Assembly: GCA_002256345.1 (NCBI GenBank)
Contig: NKIY01000018.1
Coordinates: forward strand, 1-57,095
Direction: 5' to 3'
Source: Bradyrhizobiaceae bacterium PARB1
Lineage (GTDB): Bacteria; Pseudomonadota; Alphaproteobacteria; Rhizobiales; Xanthobacteraceae
Length of the DNA stretch: 57,095 bases
Below, in pieces: positions 26,768 through 34,034 of this stretch. Both the position numbers and the translations under genes were made by a program. Under the pieces are notes generated by a model. That model worked only from the letters and a program-made list of their open reading frames with translations, ran no database searches and had not been told where the DNA came from. Numbering within the stretch: the stretch's first letter is position 1; every line of letters begins with the position of its first letter.

Positions 26768-27022
26768 ATTGCGGCAATACCGCAATTCGTCAATGCCGCG
26801 TTTCGCCATGTCGTGACGGCCACAGCAAAGAAATGCCGGAATAACGCAATTCGGCAAGACCGTAACCCGGCAGAACGCGAATACCGCAACGCCGTAACAA
26901 CCTCTTTCGACATCGCGGCAATGCGGCATCACCGCACTCGCAAAATCACCGATTAACCAATGCATTGCGACAAAACCCCAATCACGATCTACCGAAAAGA
27001 GATAATGCGCGATTGCCGCAAG
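26768..27022. repeat. cluster of CCGCAA/TTGCGG repeats upstream of parA
   Basis: The segment repeats variants of ATACCGCAAT and its inverse. The best case is ATTGCGG-CAATA-CCGCAAT at 26768-26786. Further copies lie near 26840-26866, 26881-26900, 26915-26935 and 27010-27021. Iterated short repeats next to a parA gene suggest a centromere (parS-like site) or iterons. No coding potential is apparent in this stretch. Confidence 0.45.
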
Positions 27023-27080
27023 TTCATTATGTTGTATGTTGTCATTCCAACGACGGAGCTCACCGCCTAAGGAGGACCAA

Positions 27081-27782
27081 GTGCCGAGCATCTTCGCCGT
27101 GGCAAACCCGAAAGGCGGAAGCGGCAAGACGACCGTCGCGATCATCCTCGCCGGCGAGTTCTCCAAGCACGGTTATTCGGCCGCCATCGTTGATGCCGAT
27201 CCGCAGGGATCCTCTTACCAATGGCATGCGTCATCGGTCGCGCGCGGCTTGAGCCCACAAGGCGTGGACCTCGTGCGCGCGCCTGATGAAAAGGCCCTCG
27301 CCCAGGCGATCGATCGGCTGGACGGCTATGACGTCGTCGTCATCGACACCCCCGGCTATTATGGCGATGTCTTGATCCAGTCGGCGCTGCGCGCCGACCT
27401 CGTCGTCTTGCCATGCAAGGTGCATACCTTCGATGCTTCCCAAGTCGTGCGCACCATCCGCAATCTCGAACAGCATGCAGCAACGTCAAAACTACCGATG
27501 AGCCCGCATCGTGTTCTGTTCAACGAATACGACAGTCTCGACCGCAACACCCGGCCTCTCAAGGAGGTCGTCGCCTATCTCGACGCAGAAAAGGTTCCCG
27601 TCTGCGCCAATGCGCTGTATCGGCGCGTCACCTACCGCACCATGACCAGCGGACACGGCACGTTGTACCAGATGAACGACAAGGACGAATCGATCCGAAA
27701 GGCCCGTTACAACGCCGATCAGGTTGTCCGCGAATTGCTCGCGGCAAGCCAAGGCGCCGGCGAGGGCGATAGCGCCGCATGA
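27081..27782 (+). CDS. parA: ParA-family partition ATPase
   Basis: A 233-residue Walker-type ATPase: deviant Walker A NPKGGSGKTT with the signature Lys, VDADPQGSS, and the Walker B/switch VVVIDTPGYYGD. No N-terminal HTH, so it is the short (type Ib) ParA form. The GTG start at 27081 has AAGGAGGA seven bases before it. Its stop overlaps the start of the next gene (ATGA). It would segregate the plasmid together with the small protein encoded downstream and the repeats upstream. Confidence 0.93.
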   Translation: MPSIFAVANPKGGSGKTTVAIILAGEFSKHGYSAAIVDADPQGSSYQWHASSVARGLSPQGVDLVRAPDEKALAQAIDRLDGYDVVVIDTPGYYGDVLIQSALRADLVVLPCKVHTFDASQVVRTIRNLEQHAATSKLPMSPHRVLFNEYDSLDRNTRPLKEVVAYLDAEKVPVCANALYRRVTYRTMTSGHGTLYQMNDKDESIRKARYNADQVVRELLAASQGAGEGDSAA

Positions 27783-28192
27783 CGGACCCCGCCTCTGCAC
27801 AGAAACCCGATCGCCCTCCCCTGCCCCGCGACGCGTTCCGCGCTCATCGCGTGAACACGGCGCCGACCGATACCCCAGCGGCAAAGCCGGTCGTGGTGAC
27901 GCCCGCCTATGAAGATCAGGTCAACGCGCCAGCGGCACATTCTACGTCGGCGGATAGCGCGTCCGCACGTAAGCCGGCGCGCCCTCAGAAAGCCCGCGAT
28001 CGAAATCCATTCGATGCCTACGGCGAGCGATCCTCATCTCGGCCTTACGCGTTGCGCTTCCCCGATGCGATCGACCTTGTGGTCCGTCAAATGGCCGCCG
28101 AGGAGCGAACACACCCGCTTCGGATCATCGACCGCATTGTCCACGACCACCTCAAACGGATCGGCCGCCTGCCGCCGACGCGCGAAACCTGA
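27779..28192 (+). CDS. small protein coupled to ParA, possible centromere-binding partner
   Basis: A 137-residue protein. About 85 N-terminal residues are Pro/Ala-rich and probably disordered. The C-terminal 45 residues (YALRFPDAIDLVVRQMAAEE, IIDRIVHDHLKRIG) look like a short beta strand plus two helices, as in ribbon-helix-helix DNA-binding proteins. I do not recognise the family. The ATGA overlap with parA fits a ParB-analogue that binds the centromere. Confidence 0.75.
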   Translation: MTDPASAQKPDRPPLPRDAFRAHRVNTAPTDTPAAKPVVVTPAYEDQVNAPAAHSTSADSASARKPARPQKARDRNPFDAYGERSSSRPYALRFPDAIDLVVRQMAAEERTHPLRIIDRIVHDHLKRIGRLPPTRET

Positions 28193-28272
28193 CAGAAATG
28201 TCCGCGCTGAGGCCGCATATTCGCGGCCACGCGACGCACCGAATGATGGGGGCGACACAAGCAGGATCACGT

Positions 28273-29511
28273 TTACGAAAAGTCGTCCGGGAAGGAAGAT
28301 GGAGGTGGCTCCCTGTCACGGGCAGCTTGCCCTTGCCGCCGGAGTGCCATGAGCATCGGCCAGACCGAAAATTTCCCCGCTGCGGCGCGGCGGGCCAGGA
28401 TTCTGAGATAGCCTCCTGGATTCTTGATGGCGTTGCCCCGTTGCAGGATGGCCGAGAGCACCACACTCGCCTGTCCGTCGCCCATGGCGACGCGGGCTTC
28501 CTCCCAGGCGCTTGGACTGATGCCGAGCATGGGGCGCACGGTTGATGCCGTCGCAATGAGATCTTGCGGGGTGCGGATGCCGCCGCGCGCGTAGTCGACG
28601 ATATCGGGACAGAGTTCGACCACCATGCGAATTGGGATGGTGTCGGGAACTCGAGAACGGTCGGGGTCGATCATCTCCCCGCCGCCAGGTGCCGGGTCAG
28701 GTTCGGATGGGTTGGATTTCTCCGGGCCTGAGTTCTGAAGCTGATCGGCTGGCAGTTCTGGTGGCCGCGGCTCAACGGCATCAAGCTGGCGTTCAAGGAC
28801 CACGACGATGGCCTCTCTAAGGTGCACCAATTCGACGATGATCGGCTCTAGGACGTCGCTCGTCGGGACGCGAGGGAGCCGGGCCATGATCTCGCGGAAC
28901 GTTCGATGATAGGATTCCCAATCAGCCGGTACGTGCTGCTCCACGCCCATGGCAATCATCTTGGCGATGTCACGCCGCGCCAAGGTTATCCGCTCGCGGA
29001 GAATGGCGAGCGCCTGGCGCGTGGCGATGGCGGCCTCGGCCTGAGCCGCGAATTCCTCGGCCCGGGCCACGATCGGTCCGAGATCGAAGCCAAACGCCTG
29101 TTCGATATCGCCCGAGCTCGTCTTTCGCGCGTAGCGTTTCCCGTTCGGGCTGTCACGCCGGAGAACAAGACCGCTATCGACAAGCGCCGCGAGATGACGG
29201 CGCAAGGTCGAGGCCGCTATCCCGTGGGCGCGCAAGGCGAGAAGTCGATTTGAGGGGAATACGACCAGATCGGCGGCGCCGGCGGTCAACACCGTGTCAG
29301 GATGAAACGAAAGCAGCGCATTGAGGACCGCGAGAGCGCGGTCAGAAATGGCCAGCGATGCCCGCGCCTCGCAGATGTTCCGGAACACCTGCCATTTGTG
29401 CGCGGGCTTGCCCTCGGGGCATTCTCTCACGCCGCGTTGCGCCTCGACGGTACTGAGCGACAGCGGTCGCTGCCCAAACGGCGTAATCGGATTTTGGTCA
29501 AGCATCTCCAT
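28273..29511 (-). CDS. repC: replication initiator RepC (first copy)
   Basis: A 412-residue RepC, the initiator of rhizobial-type plasmids, which acts on an origin located inside its own gene. Segments shared with the RepC at 31.6-32.9 kb include HKWQVFRNICEARASL, LRAHGIAASTLRRHLAALVD, RRDSPNGKRYARK, CPDIVDYARGGI and MLGISPSAWEEA. Start ATG 29511 follows AGAGGA; an ATG two codons later is an alternative. This copy has no repA-repB in front; instead parA and its partner converge on it from the other side. A predicted antisense RNA covers its leader. Confidence 0.93.
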   Translation of the reverse strand: MEMLDQNPITPFGQRPLSLSTVEAQRGVRECPEGKPAHKWQVFRNICEARASLAISDRALAVLNALLSFHPDTVLTAGAADLVVFPSNRLLALRAHGIAASTLRRHLAALVDSGLVLRRDSPNGKRYARKTSSGDIEQAFGFDLGPIVARAEEFAAQAEAAIATRQALAILRERITLARRDIAKMIAMGVEQHVPADWESYHRTFREIMARLPRVPTSDVLEPIIVELVHLREAIVVVLERQLDAVEPRPPELPADQLQNSGPEKSNPSEPDPAPGGGEMIDPDRSRVPDTIPIRMVVELCPDIVDYARGGIRTPQDLIATASTVRPMLGISPSAWEEARVAMGDGQASVVLSAILQRGNAIKNPGGYLRILARRAAAGKFSVWPMLMALRRQGQAARDREPPPSSFPDDFS

Positions 29512-29575
29512 TCGCGTCCTCTCGTTATCGAGAGCGCGGGCAAACAAAGACCGTGGCGTAAAACCGCGAGTCCCC

Positions 29576-29604
29576 TTGAACTGTCGGATGGCGCGGGCTA
29601 AAAT
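29576..29604 (+). promoter_or_regulatory. promoter for the antisense RNA opposite the repC leader
   Basis: TTGAAC (29576-29581), 17 bases, TAAAAT (29599-29604): close to the sigma-70 consensus and directed against repC. Confidence 0.7.
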
Positions 29605-29610
29605 GCCTCT

Positions 29611-29693
29611 ATGCGATAGGGGGGATTGTTGGCGATTGGCGTCGCCAGCCCGCTCATCCTCATGAGAGACCCGGCTCCGCCGGGTTTTTCTTT
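29611..29693 (+). ncRNA. predicted counter-transcribed RNA controlling the first repC
   Basis: It would start about seven bases after the TAAAAT box and end at the terminator at 29670-29693, giving roughly 80 nt. It contains a small hairpin (GGCGA-loop-TCGCC, 29631-29646) and the terminator hairpin. It lies antisense to the long untranslated leader of repC, between repC's own promoter and start codon. This is the position and architecture of the incA/ctRNA of repABC plasmids, which lowers RepC expression and causes incompatibility. Confidence 0.72.
29670..29693 (+). terminator. Rho-independent terminator of the antisense RNA
   Basis: Stem CCCGGC-TCC-GCCGGG followed by TTTTTCTTT. On the opposite strand the same stem lies in the repC leader and may be part of the attenuation structure. 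Confidence 0.85.
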
Positions 29694-29731
29694 GTCCGAA
29701 CGCACCTCTCCTGGTTGAATCGAATCCGTCT

Positions 29732-29760
29732 ATTATATTGAATGTTGACGGGCCGTCCAA
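29732..29760 (-). promoter_or_regulatory. promoter of the first repC, overlapped by shared motif (copy 2)
   Basis: On the minus strand TTGGAC, 17 bases, TATAAT: a near-ideal promoter, giving a leader of about 215 nt before repC. Its spacer and -10 box are the shared 18-mer (29729-29746), so a protein bound there would block transcription. The divergent XRE gene starts 47 bases to the right. Confidence 0.75.
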
Positions 29761-29806
29761 CGTGTAGGCTCAGAGGATCGACGGAACGATTTGCAGGGAA
29801 TTAGCG

Positions 29807-30118
29807 ATGAGCGAAAAGCGTTGCCGCCGAAAGGCGGCTCACGCGGCGCAGGGCGGCACCTTGCGACGTGCGTTCCAGGCAGGATTGGAAGCGCTCCGGC
29901 TGGAATCGGGGCTAAGCCGACGGAAATTTGCGGAGCAGCTTGGCATTCCGCGATCAAGCTACTTTCACTTGATGACGTCGGCGGCGAACCCGAGCCTCGA
30001 TTACATCGAACTCATCGCCGAGCGGGCGGGCGTCGATCCCTTGCGATTGCTCCGCCAATTGGCCAATTCGGCCGGCGCCCGCCGCCCGGACATCAGGGAT
30101 GGCCGCGCGGCTAGGTGA
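29807..30118 (+). CDS. XRE-family HTH regulator
   Basis: A 103-residue protein with an HTH_3-like domain: LRRAFQAGLEALRLESGLSR, then KFAEQLGIPRSSYFHLM and PSLDYIELIAERAGVDPLRLL. Divergent from repC across the strong promoter at 29732-29760, so it is a candidate regulator of that replicon and of the shared motif. Confidence 0.8.
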   Translation: MSEKRCRRKAAHAAQGGTLRRAFQAGLEALRLESGLSRRKFAEQLGIPRSSYFHLMTSAANPSLDYIELIAERAGVDPLRLLRQLANSAGARRPDIRDGRAAR

Positions 30119-30150
30119 GTCGTTTCAAGGACTTGCCTGTGAAATTTTCC

Positions 30151-30168
30151 AACATCCAATATACTGGA
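30151..30168 (+). promoter_or_regulatory. shared 18-bp promoter motif (copy 3)
   Basis: AACATCCAATATACTGGA, the same motif as at 26656-26673 and 29729-29746, here oriented toward the second XRE gene. The TATACT part would be its -10 box. No good -35 box is seen, as expected for an activated or tightly regulated promoter. Confidence 0.6.
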
Positions 30169-30227
30169 CCTCGGGCTTGGTGTATGGTCCCGCAGTTTTT
30201 CGCTATGGACCCGAAAGCCAGTCACCG

Positions 30228-30599
30228 ATGCCGCCTGTTCGCAAGCCGCTGCCCGTCGATCATTCGATCCTGAATGAGATGCTGGCGATCCGACTGCAAC
30301 AACTCGAGATCGAAAACGGCGGCATGGAAGCCTTCCTGCCGAAGACGGGACTGGCGCGCGGCACTTACTACACGATCGTGCGCGGCATCGGGAATCCGAC
30401 GCTGAGGACGATGGAGCGGATTGCCTCGAGCCTGAACATGAGCGTGCTCGAGCTCTTAGGTTTCGAGGCCGCGGATGCGCGCCGCGCGCTCAAGAAAAGC
30501 GGCGTCGACTATGACGAGCTGGTCTCGGCGATCGGCAAAAAAAATCGGGCCGACCGCGGTCTTGCGCGGCAGACCCGATCGCGAAAACTTCCTTCGTAG
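30228..30599 (+). CDS. second XRE-family HTH regulator
   Basis: A 123-residue HTH protein: FLPKTGLARGTYYTIVRGIG, then NPTLRTMERIASSLNMSVLE is a clear HTH_3 pattern, followed by a basic tail. The start at ATG 30228 fits the promoter motif at 30151-30168 and the domain start. It resembles the first XRE protein in layout but not closely in sequence. It possibly autoregulates through the motif in its own promoter. Confidence 0.8.
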   Translation: MPPVRKPLPVDHSILNEMLAIRLQQLEIENGGMEAFLPKTGLARGTYYTIVRGIGNPTLRTMERIASSLNMSVLELLGFEAADARRALKKSGVDYDELVSAIGKKNRADRGLARQTRSRKLPS

Positions 30600-30643
30600 C
30601 GGTCCGGATTCGCCTCCGGCGCCGCCCTTCAGGCGAGAGCGAT

Positions 30644-30663
30644 GGGGAGGCCGAAGCCTCCCC
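30644..30663. terminator. hairpin between converging XRE and ssb genes
   Basis: GGGGAGGC-CGAA-GCCTCCCC, a perfect 8-bp stem with tetraloop between two gene ends. It lacks a strong T-run on either side, so it is a probable bidirectional terminator of modest strength. Confidence 0.5.
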
Positions 30664-30672
30664 CGCTGTTCG

Positions 30673-31005
30673 CTATGCCGCGGCGCGTTCGCTGGCTTGT
30701 GCCAACCGGCCGAGCTCCAGAGCGATGAGATCGACGGTGTAGACCCGCTGGCCATCGCGCTCGAAGCTGTTCTGGCGGAGCCGTCCGCGCACGTGGACCA
30801 GATCTCCCTTGCTGACGTGCTCGTTCACGTAGGACTGGATCGCCTTCGTAAAGATCGTGACTTCGTTCCAGTGCGCGTCGTCCTTCCACTGACCTTTGTC
30901 GTCCTTGAAGGGGTAGTTGGCGCAGATGCTGACGCGAAGGGTCTTGCCAACCTGCTTGATGGTTCCGACCCGACCGATGAGGGTGAATTCGGCGATGTTA
31001 CGCAT
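30673..31005 (-). CDS. ssb: single-stranded DNA-binding protein, plasmid type
   Basis: A 110-residue OB-fold SSB: IAEFTLIGRVGTIKQVGKTL, then WNEVTIFTKAIQSYV and KGDLVHVRGRLRQNSFERDG. It ends shortly after the OB fold, without the acidic DDDIPF-type tail of chromosomal SSB, as in many plasmid-borne versions. It would protect single-stranded DNA during conjugative transfer or rolling replication. Confidence 0.9.
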   Translation of the reverse strand: MRNIAEFTLIGRVGTIKQVGKTLRVSICANYPFKDDKGQWKDDAHWNEVTIFTKAIQSYVNEHVSKGDLVHVRGRLRQNSFERDGQRVYTVDLIALELGRLAQASERAAA

Positions 31006-31624
31006 TGTCTTTCTCCATCTTGTGGGGCTGTGCCCCGTTGCGATGGCGATCCGTTCATGGCCGGGAAGACGAAACAGAGCCGGAGCCGCCTGAGGCGAGC
31101 GGAGGGCAAGCGCAGCGCTGCGCCCCGGCCGGAGCCACGAATTTTGGCGCCGCAGGCGCATGCGCGAGGAATGCCGGTCGGGGTCCCCGCTTGCGGGGGG
31201 AAACCGGCAGGGGAAAATTCTTGGCTCCAGGGGCCGACGTGCCGTCGACGGCCATAGGAATCCAGCCATGCAACCGGGAGCGACAGCCCGAACGGGAGAA
31301 CGACCTGCCATCGCCGCCAGTGCCCGGATCTTCGGTCGGCGCAACCAAAAGGACGGCCATGTGAGCATCGCGGCGTTTCGCACATTTGCCGACGGACGAC
31401 ATTTCGGAAGCGCCGACCTGTCCTGACGAGTACGATCGTCTTGGCGATTCCCAGGACGCGTGCGGCCCGCGCGGAGAGACCGAGCACTGCGGAACGGCCG
31501 CGCAGTTTCAGTTTTCCGCGACTCCCGGGTCGCTCGATCACCTGCTCGCAGCCAAGTGCGTCCATGGCTAAAGCTCAAGAACGCCAGGCAAAGCGAGGAG
31601 GTGAAGGTGAGGTCGACCATTACG
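31006..31624. other. 620-base leader region without a convincing gene
   Basis: GC-rich sequence upstream of ssb. The first 100 bases contain a GATGGCGATC segment also found upstream of the DUF736 genes near 50.7 and 56.9 kb. Open frames on both strands lack family features. A stretch near 31180-31220 contains short inverted GC repeats. Confidence 0.45.
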
Positions 31625-32857
31625 TCACGCCCGCCGCTTTTCGTTGAGGTGCGAATTGATCTGCGACATCAGGATTGGGCCAAGCGAGAACTCTCCGGCC
31701 TCGGCTTTTCGTGTCAAACCGCGCAGATAACCGCCGGCGGATCTGATCGCGGCGCCGCGCTGCAGGATGCACGCAACAACAATCGCGGCCGGAGTTTCGC
31801 CGAGAACCGTTTGCGCCTCTTCCCAGGCGCTAGGGCTAATCCCGAGCATCGATCGAACCACCGCGGCGGTGGCGAGGAAATCCCGCCAGTTCGAAATCCC
31901 GCCCTTGGCGTAATCGACGATATCGGGGCAAGCGCTCAGCACCATTCCCAACGGATAGGTCCCTTCCGCCACCCTCGGTGTTTGAGGTTTCGGCTGAGCC
32001 CTCGCCGCCCTGCCTTTTTGAAGGCTAGGTTCAAGATCAATAAAGGGGTCTGTATTTGAATTCTGTATGTGGCGCTCAGTATGGGACTCATTGGCGCTTG
32101 GATTCGTGGATTTGATATGTGTTTCCAGAAGATTGAGCACGTCGTCCGCCAGCTGTGACAGCTCTTCGGCGATCGGCTCGAGTTCTTGCCTCGTCGCGGT
32201 ACGTGGAATCTGGTCGACGATCGAGCGGAAGGCGGCATGGACTTCCTGCCAGTCGGCCGGCCCCTGCCCTCCCTGACGTGTCGGGACACCTTCCTCGATG
32301 CCCGTGGCGATCATCTTGGCAATGTCGCGCCGGCAAAGGGTGATCCGCTCGCGGACAAGCTTGAGCGCCCGGGCCTCTGCGTCGATGTCGGCCGCCAGGC
32401 TCTCGAACTCTTCCGATCGGGCAACCAGTGGCGACAGGTCGAAGCCGAAGGCCAGCTCGATCTCGCCGGCGCTGCCCTTTCGGGCGTAGCGCTTGCCGTT
32501 TGGACTATCCCGCCGCACGACCAGGCCCGCGTCAACGAGAACGGCAAGGTGACGCCGCAGCGTCGACGCCGGCATCCCATGCGCCCGCAGCGACAGTTGG
32601 TGGTTCGACGGAAAGACAATCAGATCGTCTTCGCCGGTGAGCGCGGTCTCAGGATGGAAGGTGAGAAGCGCATTCAATACCGATAGCGAGCGTTCGGAGA
32701 CCCCCAAGCGAGGCCGCGCCGTGCAGATGGCGTGGAAGATTTTCCATTTGTGCACGACCTTCTCGGGTGGCCGCGCGGTGGCGACCATTTGGCTTGCCAC
32801 ATGGGCAAGCGTCAGCGATCGCCGCCCAAAGGGCGTCGTTGGAGCGTGTGACTGCAT
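31625..32857 (-). CDS. repC: replication initiator RepC of the repABC operon
   Basis: A 410-residue RepC with the same landmarks as the first copy: HKWKIFHAICTARPRLGV, LRAHGMPASTLRRHLAVLVD, RRDSPNGKRYARKGS, CPDIVDYAKGGI and MLGISPSAWEEA. The AT-rich origin usually lies in the middle of the gene; here the lowest-GC part is about 32030-32110. It follows repB after 193 bases that contain the counter-transcribed RNA. The two RepC proteins are clearly homologous but differ at many positions, so they come from different plasmids rather than a recent duplication. Confidence 0.95.
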   Translation of the reverse strand: MQSHAPTTPFGRRSLTLAHVASQMVATARPPEKVVHKWKIFHAICTARPRLGVSERSLSVLNALLTFHPETALTGEDDLIVFPSNHQLSLRAHGMPASTLRRHLAVLVDAGLVVRRDSPNGKRYARKGSAGEIELAFGFDLSPLVARSEEFESLAADIDAEARALKLVRERITLCRRDIAKMIATGIEEGVPTRQGGQGPADWQEVHAAFRSIVDQIPRTATRQELEPIAEELSQLADDVLNLLETHIKSTNPSANESHTERHIQNSNTDPFIDLEPSLQKGRAARAQPKPQTPRVAEGTYPLGMVLSACPDIVDYAKGGISNWRDFLATAAVVRSMLGISPSAWEEAQTVLGETPAAIVVACILQRGAAIRSAGGYLRGLTRKAEAGEFSLGPILMSQINSHLNEKRRA

Positions 32858-32921
32858 GTCTTTGCCTCTTCAGGGCAAAGGAAATCGGCTCGCCAAAACG
32901 ACGCCGTCTCTCACGAGACAC

Positions 32922-32950
32922 TTGACTGCGATTCGCGGAAGTGATTCTCT
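32922..32950 (+). promoter_or_regulatory. candidate promoter of the repABC antisense RNA
   Basis: TTGACT (32922-32927), 17 bases, TTCTCT (32945-32950). The -35 box is good and the -10 box weak. Confidence 0.5.
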
Positions 32951-32956
32951 GTCAGT

Positions 32957-33012
32957 CGCCAAACAGACGAGAGAGGGCTTCCGGACGGAAACGTTTGGGG
33001 GCCTTTTCTTTT
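32957..33012 (+). ncRNA. counter-transcribed RNA (incA type) between repB and repC
   Basis: repABC plasmids carry a small antisense RNA of about 50-60 nt in the repB-repC gap, on the strand opposite repC. Here a terminator of G-C and G-U pairs (GGCTTCC 32976-32982 with GGGGGCC 32997-33003) is followed by TTTTCTTTT, and a promoter-like element precedes it at the right distance. The exact 5' end is uncertain. Confidence 0.7.
32976..33012 (+). terminator. terminator of the repABC antisense RNA
   Basis: Seven-pair stem (two G-U) between 32976-32982 and 32997-33003, then TTTTCTTTT. Confidence 0.7.
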
Positions 33013-33050
33013 GCCGCTATGAATCCTTCTTCGTATTGCGGGAACGCGGC

Positions 33051-34034
33051 TTACGCATCGGCGCGGCGTCGAAACGCCGCGTAGATTTCGGGTAGCTGTT
33101 CAATCAGGTAAGACCCGAAAGCGGGCGCTGATTTCTCTTCGATCGTGAACTGAAGGCGATCTTTTCCCTGCACGATCTGCGCGAGGGGGACGCCGGTATC
33201 TGACTTGATGACCTGCTTGGACTTTTTGGCCTGACGAGGTGACAGTGCCTTGAGAGCTCGGGCGAACCGCGTGTCGCTCTCCAGTGCATCGAAGCCAGGT
33301 GACGCGATCGCTTGGCGCCATCTGTCGCCGGTCTTTGGGAGAAGTTCTGCCAACTGTTCCCACCGTGGCCGGCCAACCTTTGGGGCCGGACCGATGGCGA
33401 CAATGAGCTCTTCGGGAACGCTGCGCGCGACTGTGATCATGGTCGACAGATTACCCTTGTGGACTGCCAAGGCGGCCGTCAACGCTGACCGAGCGAACCC
33501 GTGATCCTCAAGCCGCGCTGCGAAGAGCGCGCGCTCGATGAAAGAGAGATCGCGCCTTTCGAGGTTCTCTCGGCCCTGGGCCACCACGAGTTGCTCGTCG
33601 CTCAGGTGTTTGACAATTGCCTTAACTGGTCGGCCAAGGCGCTGCAGCGCTTCTAATCGCCGATGCCCATACGCAACTTGATATCGCCCTTCCGTTTGAG
33701 GGCTCGGCCTCACCAGGATCGGGACTTGTTGCCCATGCTCAGCAATGCTCGCCTGGAAGGCCTCAAACTCCGCAGCCTTCGCATCGTCCAACCGGTCGCG
33801 AATAAAGGATGGATCGATCAGCGCGGGATCGAGCTCCACTACGTGATCTCCACCAGCGAGCTGCTCACGTAGCGCTCTCGCTTCGTCGGCATCCTGCGAT
33901 AGGCTCTGCAGAGAGAGTCCCATAGCCTTGAGCGATCCCGATTTGACCGGCGTGCGAGTTTGCCGGTCATCGGATGATGGCTGCGCGGTGATTGGGGCCA
34001 TCATGGCTTTGAGCGCATCACGTCGCTTGTTCAC
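33051..34034 (-). CDS. repB: RepB, ParB-like plasmid partition protein
   Basis: A 327-residue ParB-family protein: DPSFIRDRLDDAKAAEFEAF, VPILVRPSPQTEGRYQVAYG, HRRLEALQRLGRPVKAIVK, ARLEDHGFARSALTAALAVH and KGNLSTMITVAR (HTH). It binds parS and works with RepA to segregate the plasmid. GTG 34034, overlapping the repA stop (GTGA), follows GGGAGGGCG and is preferred over an ATG 15 bases upstream. Confidence 0.94.
   Translation of the reverse strand: MNKRRDALKAMMAPITAQPSSDDRQTRTPVKSGSLKAMGLSLQSLSQDADEARALREQLAGGDHVVELDPALIDPSFIRDRLDDAKAAEFEAFQASIAEHGQQVPILVRPSPQTEGRYQVAYGHRRLEALQRLGRPVKAIVKHLSDEQLVVAQGRENLERRDLSFIERALFAARLEDHGFARSALTAALAVHKGNLSTMITVARSVPEELIVAIGPAPKVGRPRWEQLAELLPKTGDRWRQAIASPGFDALESDTRFARALKALSPRQAKKSKQVIKSDTGVPLAQIVQGKDRLQFTIEEKSAPAFGSYLIEQLPEIYAAFRRRADA

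Noticed and set aside
26768-27022. CRISPR array in the repeated CCGCAA region
   Set aside because: The repeats are short, degenerate and irregularly spaced, with no constant-length spacers and no cas genes.
31006-31624. Several open frames upstream of ssb
   Set aside because: They compete on both strands and none shows conserved-looking protein sequence; better read as a leader region.
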